A stretch of 64,000 nt of DNA from contig OZ038453.1 of NCBI GenBank assembly GCA_964036195.1, positions 11,941,206 through 12,005,205 on the forward strand, written 5' to 3'. Below, in pieces: positions 1 through 12,467 of this stretch (position 1 is its first letter; every line of letters begins with the position of its first letter). The position numbers and the translations under genes were made by a program. Below the pieces are notes generated by a model. The model was given only the letters and a program-made list of their open reading frames with translations, did not search any database and was not told the origin of the DNA. Origin of the DNA: Sphaerolaimus hirsutus (Eukaryota; Nematoda; Chromadorea; Monhysterida; Sphaerolaimidae).

Positions 1-1348
1 ACAAGGCAGCCCTTCCATAAAAATTCACCTTACGATATGTGCATGTGCAAGCTCAGAAACTGATAATTTGGGGCAACTTTTTGAACGAATGATGTTTTTT
101 GGACACATGGAAATGGTACTTTTGCAAATCTTTTATCTGGGAAATCATTGTGCCAGGCTGCCGGCATTAGCATACAATTAAGTAAATCGAGTTTCAACTT
201 ACAACTAGCTACAACTTGTTCACTGCACATTATGACCAATAGGCATGCAGAAAATTATTGAATAGCCAATGGTAGTTTAGATAAATGAGGAATTTTCCAG
301 ACCTTTCATTTGAACATCAAAATCAATTTGCACATGCACCATTCGTATTCAGTGATAAATATGAATTACCCACTTTAAAAACACAGCATCCCATTACAAT
401 AAACAAATGGCCAGTAAATGTGAGACCAATTTTCCTCGGAGATGAGGCAGGTACAAAGGAGCATAGCTGTGATGTTTTCTGGGGAGAGTCACAGCATCTG
501 AAAATTGGGCACAATTCCACACTTTGTCAAGTAATGACGTCAAGTGGTAAATGAGAAAACAACTTTTACAAGGTGTGTCAAGTCAAGTGACAAACAGATT
601 ATCACATGACTTATCACTTGACAATATATGGAATTGAGACAAGGTCAAGTGGTGGGGACACTTTTGAGACAGGAATTGTTTATGCAGAAGGTGTTGTTCA
701 CATCAAGGTTAGCACTGCAGGAACAGTTCATTTTTCGGGGCTTACATAAAACTGTAGTATTTGTGCTGCAGATTCCACAAATATATTTGTTTCTGAAGCA
801 ACGTTCCTATTATTGGATTATTTAATATTTGAATTGTACACTGTTTTTTCAATACAATTTCAAATCAAATAACAACTCAAAATTGTGAGCTCTTGCAGGG
901 TAACTTTTACACACATTTAACAATTTGACAATTCAGTGTAAAATACACATGCTCTCTAGGCAACAAGTCATAATCAATTGAACCCACTCAGAAATTATTC
1001 AGAAGAATGGACAGTTCACAATTAATCTGGGCAGCCAATGGCAAACCTTGGATGATCACTCTGGCTGACTCAAAACCACCATATTTTGTTCCAATTTTTG
1101 ACACACTGATTGCAGTTTCAGTGAGTTTTGAATAGTTACATCTGTGATGGTGTAAAAGTGTCATTGATTCTGCCAAAATACTGTCAATTTTTTTTGCCAA
1201 AATAGGGATGTAAATCAGTGCCAGCAATTTTCTAAAAGTGGGGAGTAGCTATATCATTATCTGTGTCTTTTTTGTTTGTCTATAATCGTTTGCACTGACA
1301 TAATAACACTCTTCCATCACTAGTCATAACTTCACATTCCATTGCCAG
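1..1348. other. No gene recognised; AT-rich
   Basis: Short open frames only. A small cluster of TCAAGTGACA / TCACTTGACA words lies at 575-650. Confidence 0.5.
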
Positions 1349-1546
1349 GTGCCAGCCTCACTAGGCATACAAATACCCAGTTCAGTTTGGCATTCCCCAG
1401 CCATCCCAATGCCCCCAGACCCTGGGCACAGTGCCAAAAATGCCATGATGATGAATGTGAAATTTGGAAGTGTGGATGCACTTGAGGTGGCTGATGTGTT
1501 TGGGAAATGTGGAAGTGCTATAATTGTGGAGCCACTGGGATAATTG
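1349..1546 (+). CDS. Possible terminal exon, unrecognised protein
   Basis: After a CATTGCCAG acceptor-like site an open frame of 65 codons reads VPASLGIQIPSSVWHSP through a Pro-rich stretch to GKCGSAIIVEPLG and a stop. Composition looks more protein-like than the surrounding sequence. No homology is recognised, and no preceding exon was seen in the first 1.3 kb. Confidence 0.25.
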
Positions 1547-2101
1547 ATTGAATATTTTGATTTACAGGATATGTTACTACCTATGTTTTATGTTGTTTTG
1601 ATGGTTTTACGTATTATAACATGGTGATAAGAAAAACATTTTTTTTTTTTTCAGATGATATTGTGAGAACTGTTTTCACTGTCTTTGTGCCACAGGAAAC
1701 GCGCCAATGGTCAAAATGCTCATAAAAATGCGGTTGAAAACTTTGAAACAATTCCTCACATTGAACAATTCCCACCGATTTAATCAACCACAAAACAGTT
1801 TAGGAACAACAATAATTCCCCACGGGAGCTTATCCTGGATAGTGACAGTATAGTGAAAAAGCTGTTTTTAATCCCAATTTTTCACCCACTTTCATTCGAT
1901 AAAATGCGTCATTTCGTTTCCAGTTCTAGAAAACCTATTCATTTAATGTATCATGCACATTTTCCATTTGTCTTGCTGAATCCGGATGGAAATGCGCAGA
2001 GTGCTCCGGATCACGCATTCGTTTAATTCCAGGGGCTGGGTTTGATTAAATTTCCAGGCGAAAAATGTACTGCAACTGGAAAAACTGGCATCTGGCAAGG
2101 C

Positions 2102-2536
2102 TACTGTATTTCTTCTAATGGAAAGGCAGGTCTCTAGTAGAAGGACGTCTCCAATAGAAGGTACACTTCTTTGACCAAATTTGGGCCACGAAATAAATAG
2201 AAGGGCAGTCTACAATAGAAGGTACACAAGTACTGGAATTGTGCCAAATGCATAAAAAAATAAAAAATATCATGTGTAAATTGTGTTGGGAGTGTGCCAA
2301 AACCCAAAAATACTAAAAAAATTGATGGAGAGAACATTCTAAGCATTCAAATATATATATTCAATGTCAAATTGATGCTTTGATATTACAATATTGCTCA
2401 TCCCTCATGCTTCATTACAATAAGGCTATGTTCAAATGATCAATGCGTGGAATATAGAACGGCCGCTTCCAAAAGAAAGATAGGTAAAAAAGTCGATGAA
2501 AAAATAGAAAGGCGCTCTATTAGAAGAAACACAGTA
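2102..2536. mobile_element. TACTGTATTTCTTCTAAT / TCCAATAGAAGG element
   Basis: TACTGTATTTCTTCTAATGG to CTATTAGAAGAAACACAGTA, 435 bp, with words TCTCCAATAGAAGG and AGAAGGGCAGTC. The terminus resembles TACCGTATTT. Confidence 0.72.
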
Positions 2537-2896
2537 ATCCATTTTGGCCATATTTTTCAATTTTTAAGAGCATTTCCTTATTTGTGATGGAATGCTCTCC
2601 TGCCCTTGTAATAAACACATACCTATATATTATTTATGTAGATGTGCATCGAAAACAAAATGGATTTTTACGCATCTATGTGTGCTCAACTACCGTAACG
2701 CGATGCTACTCAGAGCAGAGGTGTTCTTAATAAATACAGAATATGAGAAGAATATATCATAAAATATGCACATACGTTTCTATATCTGCCGAATTATTCA
2801 TCTGAATATTAATAAAATAAAAAACTTCTGATTCTCGTTCATTGAAACAATATTGTATTTTACACCATATAAACATAGATTTAAAATATTAATGAC

Positions 2897-3431
2897 TAGG
2901 GTGTCAAATTTCCGTTTTCCGTTCTCCGTTTCCGTTTTCCGCAGGCAAATTTTTTCCATTTTCCGTTTCGTTTTCCGACTGCTGAAATTTGTTTTCTGTT
3001 TTCCGTTCCGTTTTCCAGCAACTTTTTTTCCGTTTCTGTTTTTCCGGCTCATTTTCTGTTTTCCGGCTAAATTTTCAGTTTTTCTGCCTTTTTTCCGTTT
3101 TCTGCCACAATTTCCAGTTTTTCCACCTTTTTTCCATTTTCCGCCTCAATTTTTCATTTTGTCGCCTCATTTTACCTTTTTCTGGCTCAACTTTCTGTTT
3201 TCTGATCAGCCAAACTGGTAAAAATTCATGCAGATTGTCAATGATGTAAATAATTTCTGTTTCCGGCCTCTTTTTCCGTTTTCCGGCCATTGAAATCTTT
3301 TTTTCCGTTTCCATTTCCGTTTTCCACCAAGTGCAAATTTTTTTCCGTTTTCCGTTCCATTTTCCGGCTGCTGAAATTTTTTTTTCCGTTTCCATTTCTG
3401 TTTTCCGTAAAAAAATTTTTTTGACACCCTA
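2897..3431. mobile_element. hAT-type element, TAGGGTGTC / TTTCCGTTTTCCG family
   Basis: TAGGGTGTCAAA and TTTGACACCCTA ends have an exact 8-bp duplication TTAATGAC at 2,889-2,896 and 3,432-3,439. The interior is almost wholly iterated TTTTCCGTTTCCG units and ends (3,240-3,415) in similar units. No coding content is credible; the Phe-rich and Lys-rich open frames are artefacts of the repeat. Confidence 0.85.
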
Positions 3432-3692
3432 TTAATGACCATAACAACAGATATTTTACAACAAAAAAATAGTAATGGCCATAACAGATATTTTATAACA
3501 AAAAATATCATGCCTTTAAGCGTTTTGTCAACTCTTATTGGCGTATTGCTTCTATTCATTTGTCTATTATTTAGATTACCAAGCTGGCACCGGGGCCCGG
3601 GCGTCAAATTTCAGCCTTTTACCCTGTGGCTTGGATATTACTTCACACCATGAGGCAGTCCATTTCAAATTGATTTTTTTTTATCTTCTGAG

Positions 3693-5685
3693 TAGGGTTG
3701 GGAACCCGACCCGACCCGACCCGAACCCGATACCCGCACACTTTTTGGTATCGAAACCCGATACCCGAACCCGACTCTACTACCTGAACCCGATCCCTGA
3801 CCTCAATACCCAAACCCGCACTCGATACCCGAAAATACCTGCAAAAAATTGCCACAGTTCAACCTTTCAATCAGTTTGGAAGCTTTGTGGATACAACTTC
3901 CAGTTGTTTGGTGCAGTTGTAATTTAGACACTTCTAATTGGTTTGTTTCAATTAGTTCAGATCTGATGTTATAATGTACCTAATGCATTGTTCATTCAGA
4001 TTTGAAAAAAATGATCCAATTGAAAACAATTCAGATATCTGCATTCCCCTTGGCCGAAATGGCTGCCAGATATTTGGGTGCGGTGCACTTCATTCCAGTT
4101 TTCTCCTGGAAGTGTGTTCAGTTCAGTGAGCACTGGTTCAGTGAGGTAAACAGTCTGATTGTGTGCACCAGAGTTGTTAAAAGGTACATATGTTTACTCA
4201 AAAAATACGCGTACGCGAGTATGCGGTGAATACATTTACATATACTTTTCAAAAAAATACCATACGCACTTGTACGCGTACACTTTCAAAGCATACGCGA
4301 ACGGAAAATGTATTTATGAAAATTCAATGTGGGACATATTTATAGAGTAACTACACTGCTATGTATTTACAGAAGTGGTTCCGTTGAATATTTTAGATAT
4401 GTGGGGGGAGTGCCTTTAAAAATTTCAAAACTTGCAACCAAATCGAAATGGCTGTGGAGACAATAGATGTGGTAAACGAGTCGGGAGATCGATGATTTTT
4501 ATCTCCTAGAATAAAGAGACCTTGAAAACTATATAATCTGTCATTTGCTGGTAGAAAAACATACGTTGTGCTGTGCATGTATGAAAAAGTGCCCACTTTT
4601 ACACATTCTATGAAGAAAAGTAGTCGTTTCTACACTCACAGAAAAGTACCCACATTTACGCGTACGTACGAGTAAAAAATAGTATTTTACGTTTTCTATA
4701 CTTTGTGATGAGTAAAAAAAAACTTTACATTTGCATATACTTTTTAAAAAGTTCAGTAATTCTAACAACTCTGGTGTGCACTACCAAGCACAGTGCCAGA
4801 GAAACTTATAAAAAATTGTTTACTCAACTGCAGAATGTCCACACAGTTGAGTTTGCAACTGTTTTGTAATCAGGCAATGAGAATACATATCCTGAGTGTG
4901 CCAACAGTTGCACTTTGTTGGCATCCTGTGAAGGCCACTGGAATACTGCCACCATTAACTAAGATGTTTCAAACACTGTTGAAATTTTTTTGTGGGTTTA
5001 GTATTTATATATAGGTATTCTAGTTTGCCGCTGGTTTTTACCCAAATATACTGAGGTACTGTTGGCCAAAATAAAACATGCAAAAATATTTTACACCATC
5101 CTTGGGGCCTCAGCAGCCATGGCATGACACTATGCCCCAACAGGTGCAGTCATCACTCACTTTGCAAAATAACAGAACCATTAAGCTCAATTGCTACAAC
5201 TGGAAATGATTACTAAGAATCATTGAAACATATTTCTGCTAGGCTCACAGTTCAATGTCTTTGGCAGTTATTACTGAAGCACCTTGAGGTAACACTGTGG
5301 GTCATGGTCATGGGTTTTATCTTGAGCAAGATGATTTTTTATAGAAAAACTGCTGCAGCTCCACTTAGTTATACACCTTGTGATAGATAAACTGCACAAT
5401 GCTGTATTTTTGTTGTTCAATCCAATACCAGATTACTTTATTACACAATATCCTACAATTCTATTACCCGATATCCGACAATGTTATTACCCGTTACTTG
5501 ACAATTTTATTACCCGATACCCGACATTTTGATCTGAAAACCCGACCCGATACCCGACCTCAATACCCGAACCCGAACCCGATACCCGCTAAACTTTTGG
5601 AACCGATACCCAATCCCTGGCCCGAAATTTTTAGGACCCGATACCCGATACCTGAACCCGAAAATTTTGAAATTCCCAACCCATA
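3693..5685. mobile_element. hAT-type element, TAGGGTTGGGAA / ACCCGATACCCGA family
   Basis: The left end TAGGGTTGGGAACCCGACC and the right end TTCCCAACCCATA have 8-bp flanks CTTCTGAG (3,685-3,692) and CGTCTGAG (5,686-5,693). ACCCGATACCCGAACCCGA words fill ~140 bp on the left and ~220 bp on the right. A CAGAGTTGTTA element is nested at 4,169-4,773. The remaining interior shows no credible gene. Confidence 0.75.
4169..4773. mobile_element. hAT-type element, CAGAGTTGTTA / TTTACTCGTACG family
   Basis: CAGAGTTGTTA and TAACAACTCTG ends have an exact 8-bp duplication GTGTGCAC (4,161-4,168; 4,774-4,781). Subterminal words are TTTACTC and ACGCGTACGCG. It is nested in the ACCCGA-word element. Confidence 0.88.
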
Positions 5686-5689
5686 CGTC

Positions 5690-7550
5690 TGAGTTTACTG
5701 GATGAACTAGCATGAGGGTATGCTTATATTTTTCGGATTTGTTATCTCATAAAGATTTCTAAAATGCTCTTGGTGTTGTGCATGCATTCCATAAAAAAAA
5801 TATTCTAACCACATTCCTTTAAAAAACATGGGAGGATAAAAGCAATCATAGCAAAATTTGAAAGAAGTATGAACTTTCCCACAAATAAATAGGTCTCCAT
5901 CAAAGAGGTCTTAACATTTAGGCACAGAATTCAATGGGTGATAAACAGGAAGTTAGGAACACATTATTATTTATAAATGAATCTTTGATTGAAAATAAGG
6001 TGTGCAATGTGCATGCATTGAGCCTGCTCAGCTGATGCAACCCAAATAACGTGTTTGCTTTACATGTGCCATGTTTTATCAGTGGGTGGTTCAATTTATA
6101 TTTACATATCTGATGTGCATAAATCTCACTTAAGATCCCATTTTGTTAAGTTTGCGAATAACAAAATGAGCTTAAACACCGGATTTGTTCACGTATTTCC
6201 CAAGAGTGGATAAACCCACCATTTTAATCACCCCATGCACACTTTTACAGCCAGAATATTTGAAACTGATTGTTAAAAATCAAATCATAATTTGTAATGT
6301 ATTATATGAATAGAAAAATGTAATATGAATTGAAAATTGTAATGTACCTACATAACAATTACCATAAATCCTCGAATAACACCCCAGGGGAGTTATTTTT
6401 TCCTCAGGCGTTTTGGTGGGGGGAGTTATTCAAGGCGGAGTTATTCGAGGGGGATTCATTTTTTCCTCTGAAAACATGGACTTAATTCATTGCATTGAAG
6501 TAGTCTGTAAACTCATGTAAATCATGTATTTAACTGTCCAACAACAACAAATAGATGTGTATACACCGCATATATCATGTATCTGCTGTCGCTGCTGTAG
6601 ACTAATATTATTTTGTATTTTTGTATTGTATGGTTTTCATCCAAAGGGGGGAGTCATTCAAGGGGGAGTTATTCGAGGGGGTCTTATTTGTGCATTTGCT
6701 GTATATGCTCAAGCTGGCAGATTTTCACTTGATCGATATAACGATGTATCGATCATATACCTGTCAAGTGTAAAACTTATATCAATTGAAATACTTTCCT
6801 GAAAATAATTTCAGGTTGATAAAAATCCTAAAGTGAGTGTACAATTCTAGTCATCTAAAACCGTCCACAGAGTCTAAAGGCTTAAGCTTAGGCTATTTAC
6901 CGTTTCTCTTTTGCTCTGATCAACTTGAATCCTCTATAATAAGGATTAAGTTGAACAGAAAATAGCGCTGTATTTTTGTACGAGCAAGTAGGTAATCTCC
7001 ATGTGAGCCACTGTTGTCTGATATGAATAACAGAGTTGATAAAGGGTATTATTTACATTTTACTCTGAAATACATGTAAAACTGTATACTGAGTAAATAC
7101 TCATGGGTACAAAACTTTAATTCTACCATTTGTGGCCATCAATACATGTTCTTTTTAATGAGTACTGGGTATTTACTTCAGAGTATTATTTTAGAAAATC
7201 CAATGGATGCACACAAAAAGCAAAAAAGTGACAAAGAAAGCCTGTCTATGCCTGCATTCATACACATTTTTACATGTTATTCTGTCTTACACTTCATGTA
7301 TTTATGTATACACTCAACTTGTGACAATTTTTTTTGCATGGTTTAAACCAACAAAATTATTCTTTGGTTGAACATATATTTTTTGTACCAAATTTCATAC
7401 CCAGATTCCATATTTAAAATACCTGGAAGAAAGAAGAAATGCTTCAATGAAGGAAAAATACCTTTACAGAATTTACCATTTACAATTTACAATTTATCAA
7501 GGTACTGGGTAAAAATAAAGAATTTTATCCAGGAATTTTTCAAGCATGGC
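5690..7550. other. No gene recognised outside the 6.4-6.7 kb element
   Basis: AT-rich sequence with short chance frames and no splice-bounded exon seen. Confidence 0.5.
6361..6710. mobile_element. TACCGTATT-group remnant, GAGTTATTCGAGGG words
   Basis: TCCTCGAATAACACCCC and GGGGGAGTTATTCGAGGGGG words at both sides of ~150 bp interior. The terminal TACCGT motifs have decayed. Confidence 0.5.
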
Positions 7551-7553
7551 TAA

Positions 7554-7611
7554 AATCGAAGTATTTACACATACACATACTTTGAAAAAATTTGGTACTT
7601 CAACAACTCTG
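7554..7611. mobile_element. CAGAGTTGTTA-family right end
   Basis: A short stretch with TTTACACATACACATACTTT ends in TCAACAACTCTG. Confidence 0.45.
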
Positions 7612-7950
7612 ATGGACAGTATTTTTTCTAGACTCTTCACTGGTCCCTCCCAGTAAATATTTTTTTTTGATGGCAGTCATATCGATGTTTATTGATACCA
7701 ATACATACACAGAAAATGCGGGTTGTTCATGGCTTCATTTTACAAAGCATATTGTGAAAAACTGTTGTACAAAGTTATATTTATCACATCAATTTTAAAT
7801 ACATAATGCAGTAACATTCTATTTATATATGTTTAAGTATGACTTGATAGACAATTGAACAAGTGTGGAAAACATCACATTGAAATTGAAATAAATCTGT
7901 GCAGTTGGATTGGAACAATAGAACTAAATTCATTTCCCTGTGTTGAAGAC

Positions 7951-8138
7951 TAGTGATGGAAAGGCACCGCGGCACCAGTGCCCCGGATCTGGGCACCGAA
8001 GGGCACCAGCACCGGTGCTGGTGCGGTGCGGTGCCATTTTTCAGGGGTGCCCTGCCGGTGCCGGTGCCATTTTTTCCAGAATAGCACCGGTGCCGGTGCG
8101 GTGCGGTGCCATTTTTACCGGTACCTTTTCCATCACTG
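7951..8138. mobile_element. hAT-type element, GGCACCGGTGCC family, short copy (188 bp)
   Basis: The element runs from TAGTGATGGAAAGGCACC to TACCTTTTCCATCACTG. The 8-bp flanks are TTGAAGAC and TTGAGGAC, with one mismatch. Between the ends are only GGCACC / CCGGTGCGGTGCC words. Confidence 0.82.
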
Positions 8139-8809
8139 TTGAGGACTGCGCTGTCTTTTTTAGAATACGTTCGCATTATCTGAAATTCCTTGATAAAAAA
8201 ACTAAAACTGCTTTTCAATATTTTATAATGGTATATCGTTGTTGAATATGGCTCATTTGTGATATTGAACATTGAAACTTGAATTGAATTGAAATTGTGG
8301 GCTTATCTGCACTACTCACAATATATTACGCTATCTGTAGCAAATTGTCATACACAAATAAAAAGATTATCCACAGAAGATGTACAGACTGGGCAAAATA
8401 AATGCATTAAATCATTTTCCATTCTCAGTGAGCTGAAATTCCCCACTTTCATCTACGTGCAAACGAGCAAAGTTACTCACGCATGCTGCAAACAAGTTCG
8501 TCTTGGAAAAATTTTTGTTTTAGTGATGCGAAAACTACCAACATTTTGGCGCCGTTCCAACAAAAGTGACGCAGTACTTTTTGTGTAAATATAGTACCAG
8601 GGTGTGATGATTACAATGCTACTGATGTACCAGTAATTACTGAAAAATGACAAATTTACAGATAATTACCATCCCATGCGTTTACGCCATAATCTTTTTC
8701 ACTTAAATTACCGTATAATTTACCGGAGGTCCATATCGTTTCCCACACAGAAAAAGGTAAAGTAGCTTTTTCCGTATTGCCGTTCAAAATCGCAGGAGGT
8801 ACTAAAACT

Positions 8810-8962
8810 ATGGCGCTTTTACGATTTACATCGCTATTCCTTCCTTTCTCCATAGCACTTTTTTCGTTGCTTTATTCCATTTCCTACTTTTTCAGAAAAT
8901 CTAGACTGGCAGCGAAAATTATTCTATTTCCAGTTTCTAAAGAAACGCTAAATGTGTTCATT
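8810..8962 (+). CDS. Candidate first exon with N-terminal membrane anchor
   Basis: An ATG in a good context (AAAACTATGG) opens 51 codons that end exactly at ATT|GTGAGT, a strong donor, phase 0. The peptide MALLRFTSLFLPFSIALFSL continues hydrophobic to about residue 28, then turns basic (FFRKSRLAAK), like a signal-anchor. No family is recognised and no second exon was identified downstream, where transposons begin within 400 bp. It could be a chance open frame. Confidence 0.3.
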
Positions 8963-9189
8963 GTGAGTTAAATATCAACGTTTTTTTTTCGTTATTTATA
9001 ATAACAAGTAATATTATCTATCTTTTATTATCCTGCTGCCTTGTCAGGTCATGTTTTTTTAGTTGAAAAGTGATACTGATATGAGTTGAGTAGGATTATT
9101 ATCATACCATATCTCATGAATAAATCTGACATGTTTCCACAAAAGGAACTCAAGTTATCAAATTACTCAAATTACTGTAAGGATCGTAG

Positions 9190-9865
9190 TAAATACGGTA
9201 GCGGTAGGCTTTTGCATACCCAAAGCAGGTAATAAATGTGTCCAAACAGGGTATATTTGGACATAAAAACATAGATAGCAACACAAATTAGTTTATGTGT
9301 AGCTGCATTCAATGCAAATTAGCAGTAATAGATACATCATGTACCGTATTTCTCCATGTAAAGGACCCCCGGGAACAACACCGGGGGTGTTACACAGCTG
9401 CATAGCAAGCACCCCTGGGGTGCTATGCTAGATTTCAAAAAGATCATCAGATTTGAATTGCTTGAATATTGTGGGTGGCACGCGCCACTCATTGTAATTC
9501 CGTGGCACTTTTTTCATTGAATTGCTGCACACTGGGAACCAAAAAAGCTTAAATATGTAGGGACTTGTATCATAAATAGAAAACTGAAGCACACATTTTT
9601 ACAGTCGATTTGTTTCCGTGTATAACACCCCCTAACAAAACACCCCGGTGTTATACAAGTTTTGCAAAAAGGTTGCTGGAAAGGGTTTCAATTTTGTATA
9701 GCACCCGGGTGCTTTACATGGAGAAATACAGTACATTGCATATATGATGTACATCATTCCATGGGGGTATTTCGAGGGGGTTCATTATTTCCCCAGCCAA
9801 TTTTGAGGGGGGTCAATTCGAGGGGGTTAATTCAAGGGGGGGGGGTAATTTGAGGTAATACGGTA
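9190..9865. mobile_element. Older TACCGTATT / CTCGAA element interrupted by a nested copy
   Basis: Flanks of the nested copy match the interior of the 59.8-kb element, and the right part runs through GGGGGTATTTCGAGGGGG words to GAGGTAATACGGTA. The left terminus was not resolved. Confidence 0.6.
9342..9733. mobile_element. TACCGTATT / TGTAAAGGACCCCC element, nested
   Basis: TACCGTATTTCTCCATGTAA to TTACATGGAGAAATACAGTA, with GGTGTTATACA and CACCCGGGTGC words. It is inserted at a TA of an older TACCGTATT element whose remains span ~9,190-9,865. Confidence 0.8.
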
Positions 9866-9989
9866 ATGGGGACAGGAAGCTTGGTGACTGCTTTTGCCAG
9901 CACATTGAGTACATATAGTGTATGATGTTCATCACATTTCATCCATTAATGCTATAAATTGCTCATTGGTCAAATACCTTTCATGAAAT

Positions 9990-10086
9990 CTCTGACAAAT
10001 TAATCATTCCACCTCGAATTAACCCCCTAATTTTTTGTTCTGGCCAACTGATAAAACCCCCTGGGGTCTTTCGAGTATATACGGTA
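9990..10086. mobile_element. TACCGTATT-group right end
   Basis: ACCTCGAATTAACCCCC and TCTTTCGAGTATATACGGTA. Confidence 0.45.
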
Positions 10087-10329
10087 TGTGTCATATTCCA
10101 CATGCCCGAGGCCTAATCCCTGTAATCGACTTTTGCTTTCAAATAAGAAAAAAACACACGAATGACATTTATTGAATGTCGTTTTCGAATAGGATGTTAT
10201 TCTAATGAATCATGTTATATTTAGAAAAGATCATCACTTTGATCTGTACTTAGAATGATGTGTCTAAGGCGTGAGGAATTAAATGAAGTTTCATGAACGA
10301 TCGAATGGGATCTTTATGTACCGAATATC

Positions 10330-11390
10330 GGCTGAAAATCTAATCTGGGGCCAGTCCTGCAAGTTGACAAGTACTTAATTCTTGACTCCTTACTTTACTT
10401 TTGACTTCACTCTTGACGCTTTACTTTACTTTTGACTTTGCTCTTGACTTTTAACATGAGTCTTAACTTTGCCACTTGCGGAACCAGCAATATGGAGGCA
10501 GTGCCAATATGTCAATTGTGTTTCCAAATATTATGTTTGTGTGCCCAAATCTTATGTTTATGTATCCAAATCTTATGTTTGTGTATCCAAATCCTATGTT
10601 TAACATACACCATTTTGGGACTGCCCCCTGGTGCTGATTCCGCAAGTGGCAAAGTTAAGAGTCAAGTTAAAAGTCAAGAGCAATCTAAAAAGTAAAGTAA
10701 AGCGTCGATTGTAAAGTACTTGTCAACTCGCAGATAACTGGCCCCTGGGGCCAGATTAAATTCTCGCTACAGATTTGTAGGGTAGGGCATACGCCCGATA
10801 GATTTTTTAAAGTTCAGCCGCATTGACGCACATGCACCGAGAGCAAGGCAGTTTGTAAAATATACGAAACCATCCCTTAAGGTCGCCGATATTGCAATAT
10901 GACGTATATCGCTTCGATTTTGGCCCGGAAATCACTATTTCGTCATTTCTTGGCCGTCTGCCAATTCGCTTTTTATTTTATTTTGTCGGGCGGGTTACTC
11001 GCATGAGTCGCGCTTTTGTACGCTCGTGCATGCATTTCTTTCTGGTCGCTGCCCTCATGGTTTCGGTTGCAGACAGTGAACACTAAAAAGGTGACCACCT
11101 GACTACACAAAAGCGCGACTTATGCGAGTAACCCGCCCGACAAAATAAAACAAAAAACGAATTGGCCGACGACCAAGAAATGACGAAATCATGATTTTTG
11201 TGCCAAAATCGAAGCGATATACGTCATATTGCAATATCGGCGACCTTAAGGGATGGTTTCGTATATTTTACAAACCGCCTTGCTCTCGGTGCATGTGCGT
11301 CGATGCGGCTGAACTCTAAAAAATCTATCGGGCGTACGCCCTACCCTACAAATCTGTAGGGAGAATTAAATCTGGCCCCTGGAGCGGGGT
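10330..11390. repeat. Two abutting palindromes joined at TGGCCCCTGGGGCCA
   Basis: Arms 10,335-10,495 and 10,628-10,765 mirror each other (AAGTACTT, CTTAACTTTGCCACTTGCGG). Arms 10,746-11,010 and 11,105-11,388 mirror each other (GGTCGCCGATATTGCAATAT, ACGAAACCATCCCTTAAGG). They share the joint at ~10,740-10,765. A mobile origin is likely but no target duplication was resolved. Confidence 0.75.
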
Positions 11391-11416
11391 GTGATTATAA
11401 GTTGTTAAAACGTATT

Positions 11417-11535
11417 TACCGTATTACCTCGAATTATCCCCCCCCTTGAATTAACCCCCCCTCGAATTAACCCCCCCCCCCTCAAAATGGGCTGGGGAAA
11501 AAATACCCCCCCCCCTCGAAATACCCCCCTCCGGA
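11417..11535. mobile_element. TACCGTATT-group left end
   Basis: TACCGTATTACCTCGAATTA followed by C runs and CTCGAAATACCCCCC words. No right end was seen. Confidence 0.55.
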
Positions 11536-11799
11536 ATGATGTATATCACGTATGCAATGTACATGATGTATTTTTTATTACTTATTTGCATCGCAGCTAC
11601 TCCTATACGCTCATTTGTGTACAGATGTACATCTTTAGCCCCAATATAACCTATATTCTCACGTTTATTACCATTTTTGTGTAATAATGGGGTGCATAAA
11701 GCGCAAAAACGATTCAATTCAATTGAAACTGCTGAGAAAATGGCAAGTGTGAATGATCGAAGTTGCGATCAAAGTTCCATTTTAACTTTTACTTTTATT

Positions 11800-12024
11800 C
11801 ACTTTTAAGTTTTCCTGTGTACAAACTTGAAAATACTCCTTCTGCTTTTACGCTTTTACGTTTTCCATGAGTAAACGTACGGGTATTTCTTACGTTTACT
11901 CAACGTTTACGTGGTGGAATAGTAAACAAATGTACTTTACGCTTTCTGTACTCAAGGGTGAGGAAAAATTAAATACTTTACATAGACGTTTACTTTGAAA
12001 AAGTAAGATAATGTAACAACTCTG
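11800..12024. mobile_element. CAGAGTTGTTA-family right end
   Basis: TTTACTTTT, TTTACG and ACGTTTACTC words end in TAACAACTCTG. The left end is missing. Confidence 0.55.
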
Positions 12025-12467
12025 TTTTGATGTCACACTTCCGCAATGCCAACCACATTTTTTATAAATTGTAATATACAAATTATTATTCCTATCAATT
12101 TTTTTATTTAAAACTACAGATAGTGTGACTTCGTAGATTGCTGAATAAAAATAAATTGAGTGTGATTAAATTTAATTAATCAATTTACCTATGATTAATT
12201 ACCATCAAAGTAATACCATTTCCCTCAATTTCAATCAATTTTTCATCTGCTATCTGTCACTTACACCTAATAGAAAATTGAAGTTCCTGTTTCCGTGTAA
12301 ATATCTACACGTTTGAAGATTGAACCACGTGGTGCATTTATACAGCAAAATTAATCAAATTTGTGTGCCAACATTTGTAATTTACATATATATTTATGTG
12401 TAGGTGGCAGGCCTTGACAGATGCGTCCATGCTGATTTTTTGCTTCGGTAAGCAACTACCTTATGAC

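Noticed and set aside
2853..3607. Phe-rich (+) and Lys/Arg-rich (-) open frames over the TTTTCCG words
   Set aside because: They are translations of the subterminal word array of a transposon; both strands are open for the same reason.
3693..5690. ACCCGA arrays as telomere-like or replication-related repeats
   Set aside because: They sit just inside inverted termini with matching 8-bp flanks, so a transposon origin explains them.
7940..8245. Gly/Ala/Pro-rich open frames over GGCACCGGTGCC words (also at 12.5, 14.3, 35.2, 35.9 and 46.5 kb)
   Set aside because: They are confined to transposon word arrays and open in several frames at once.
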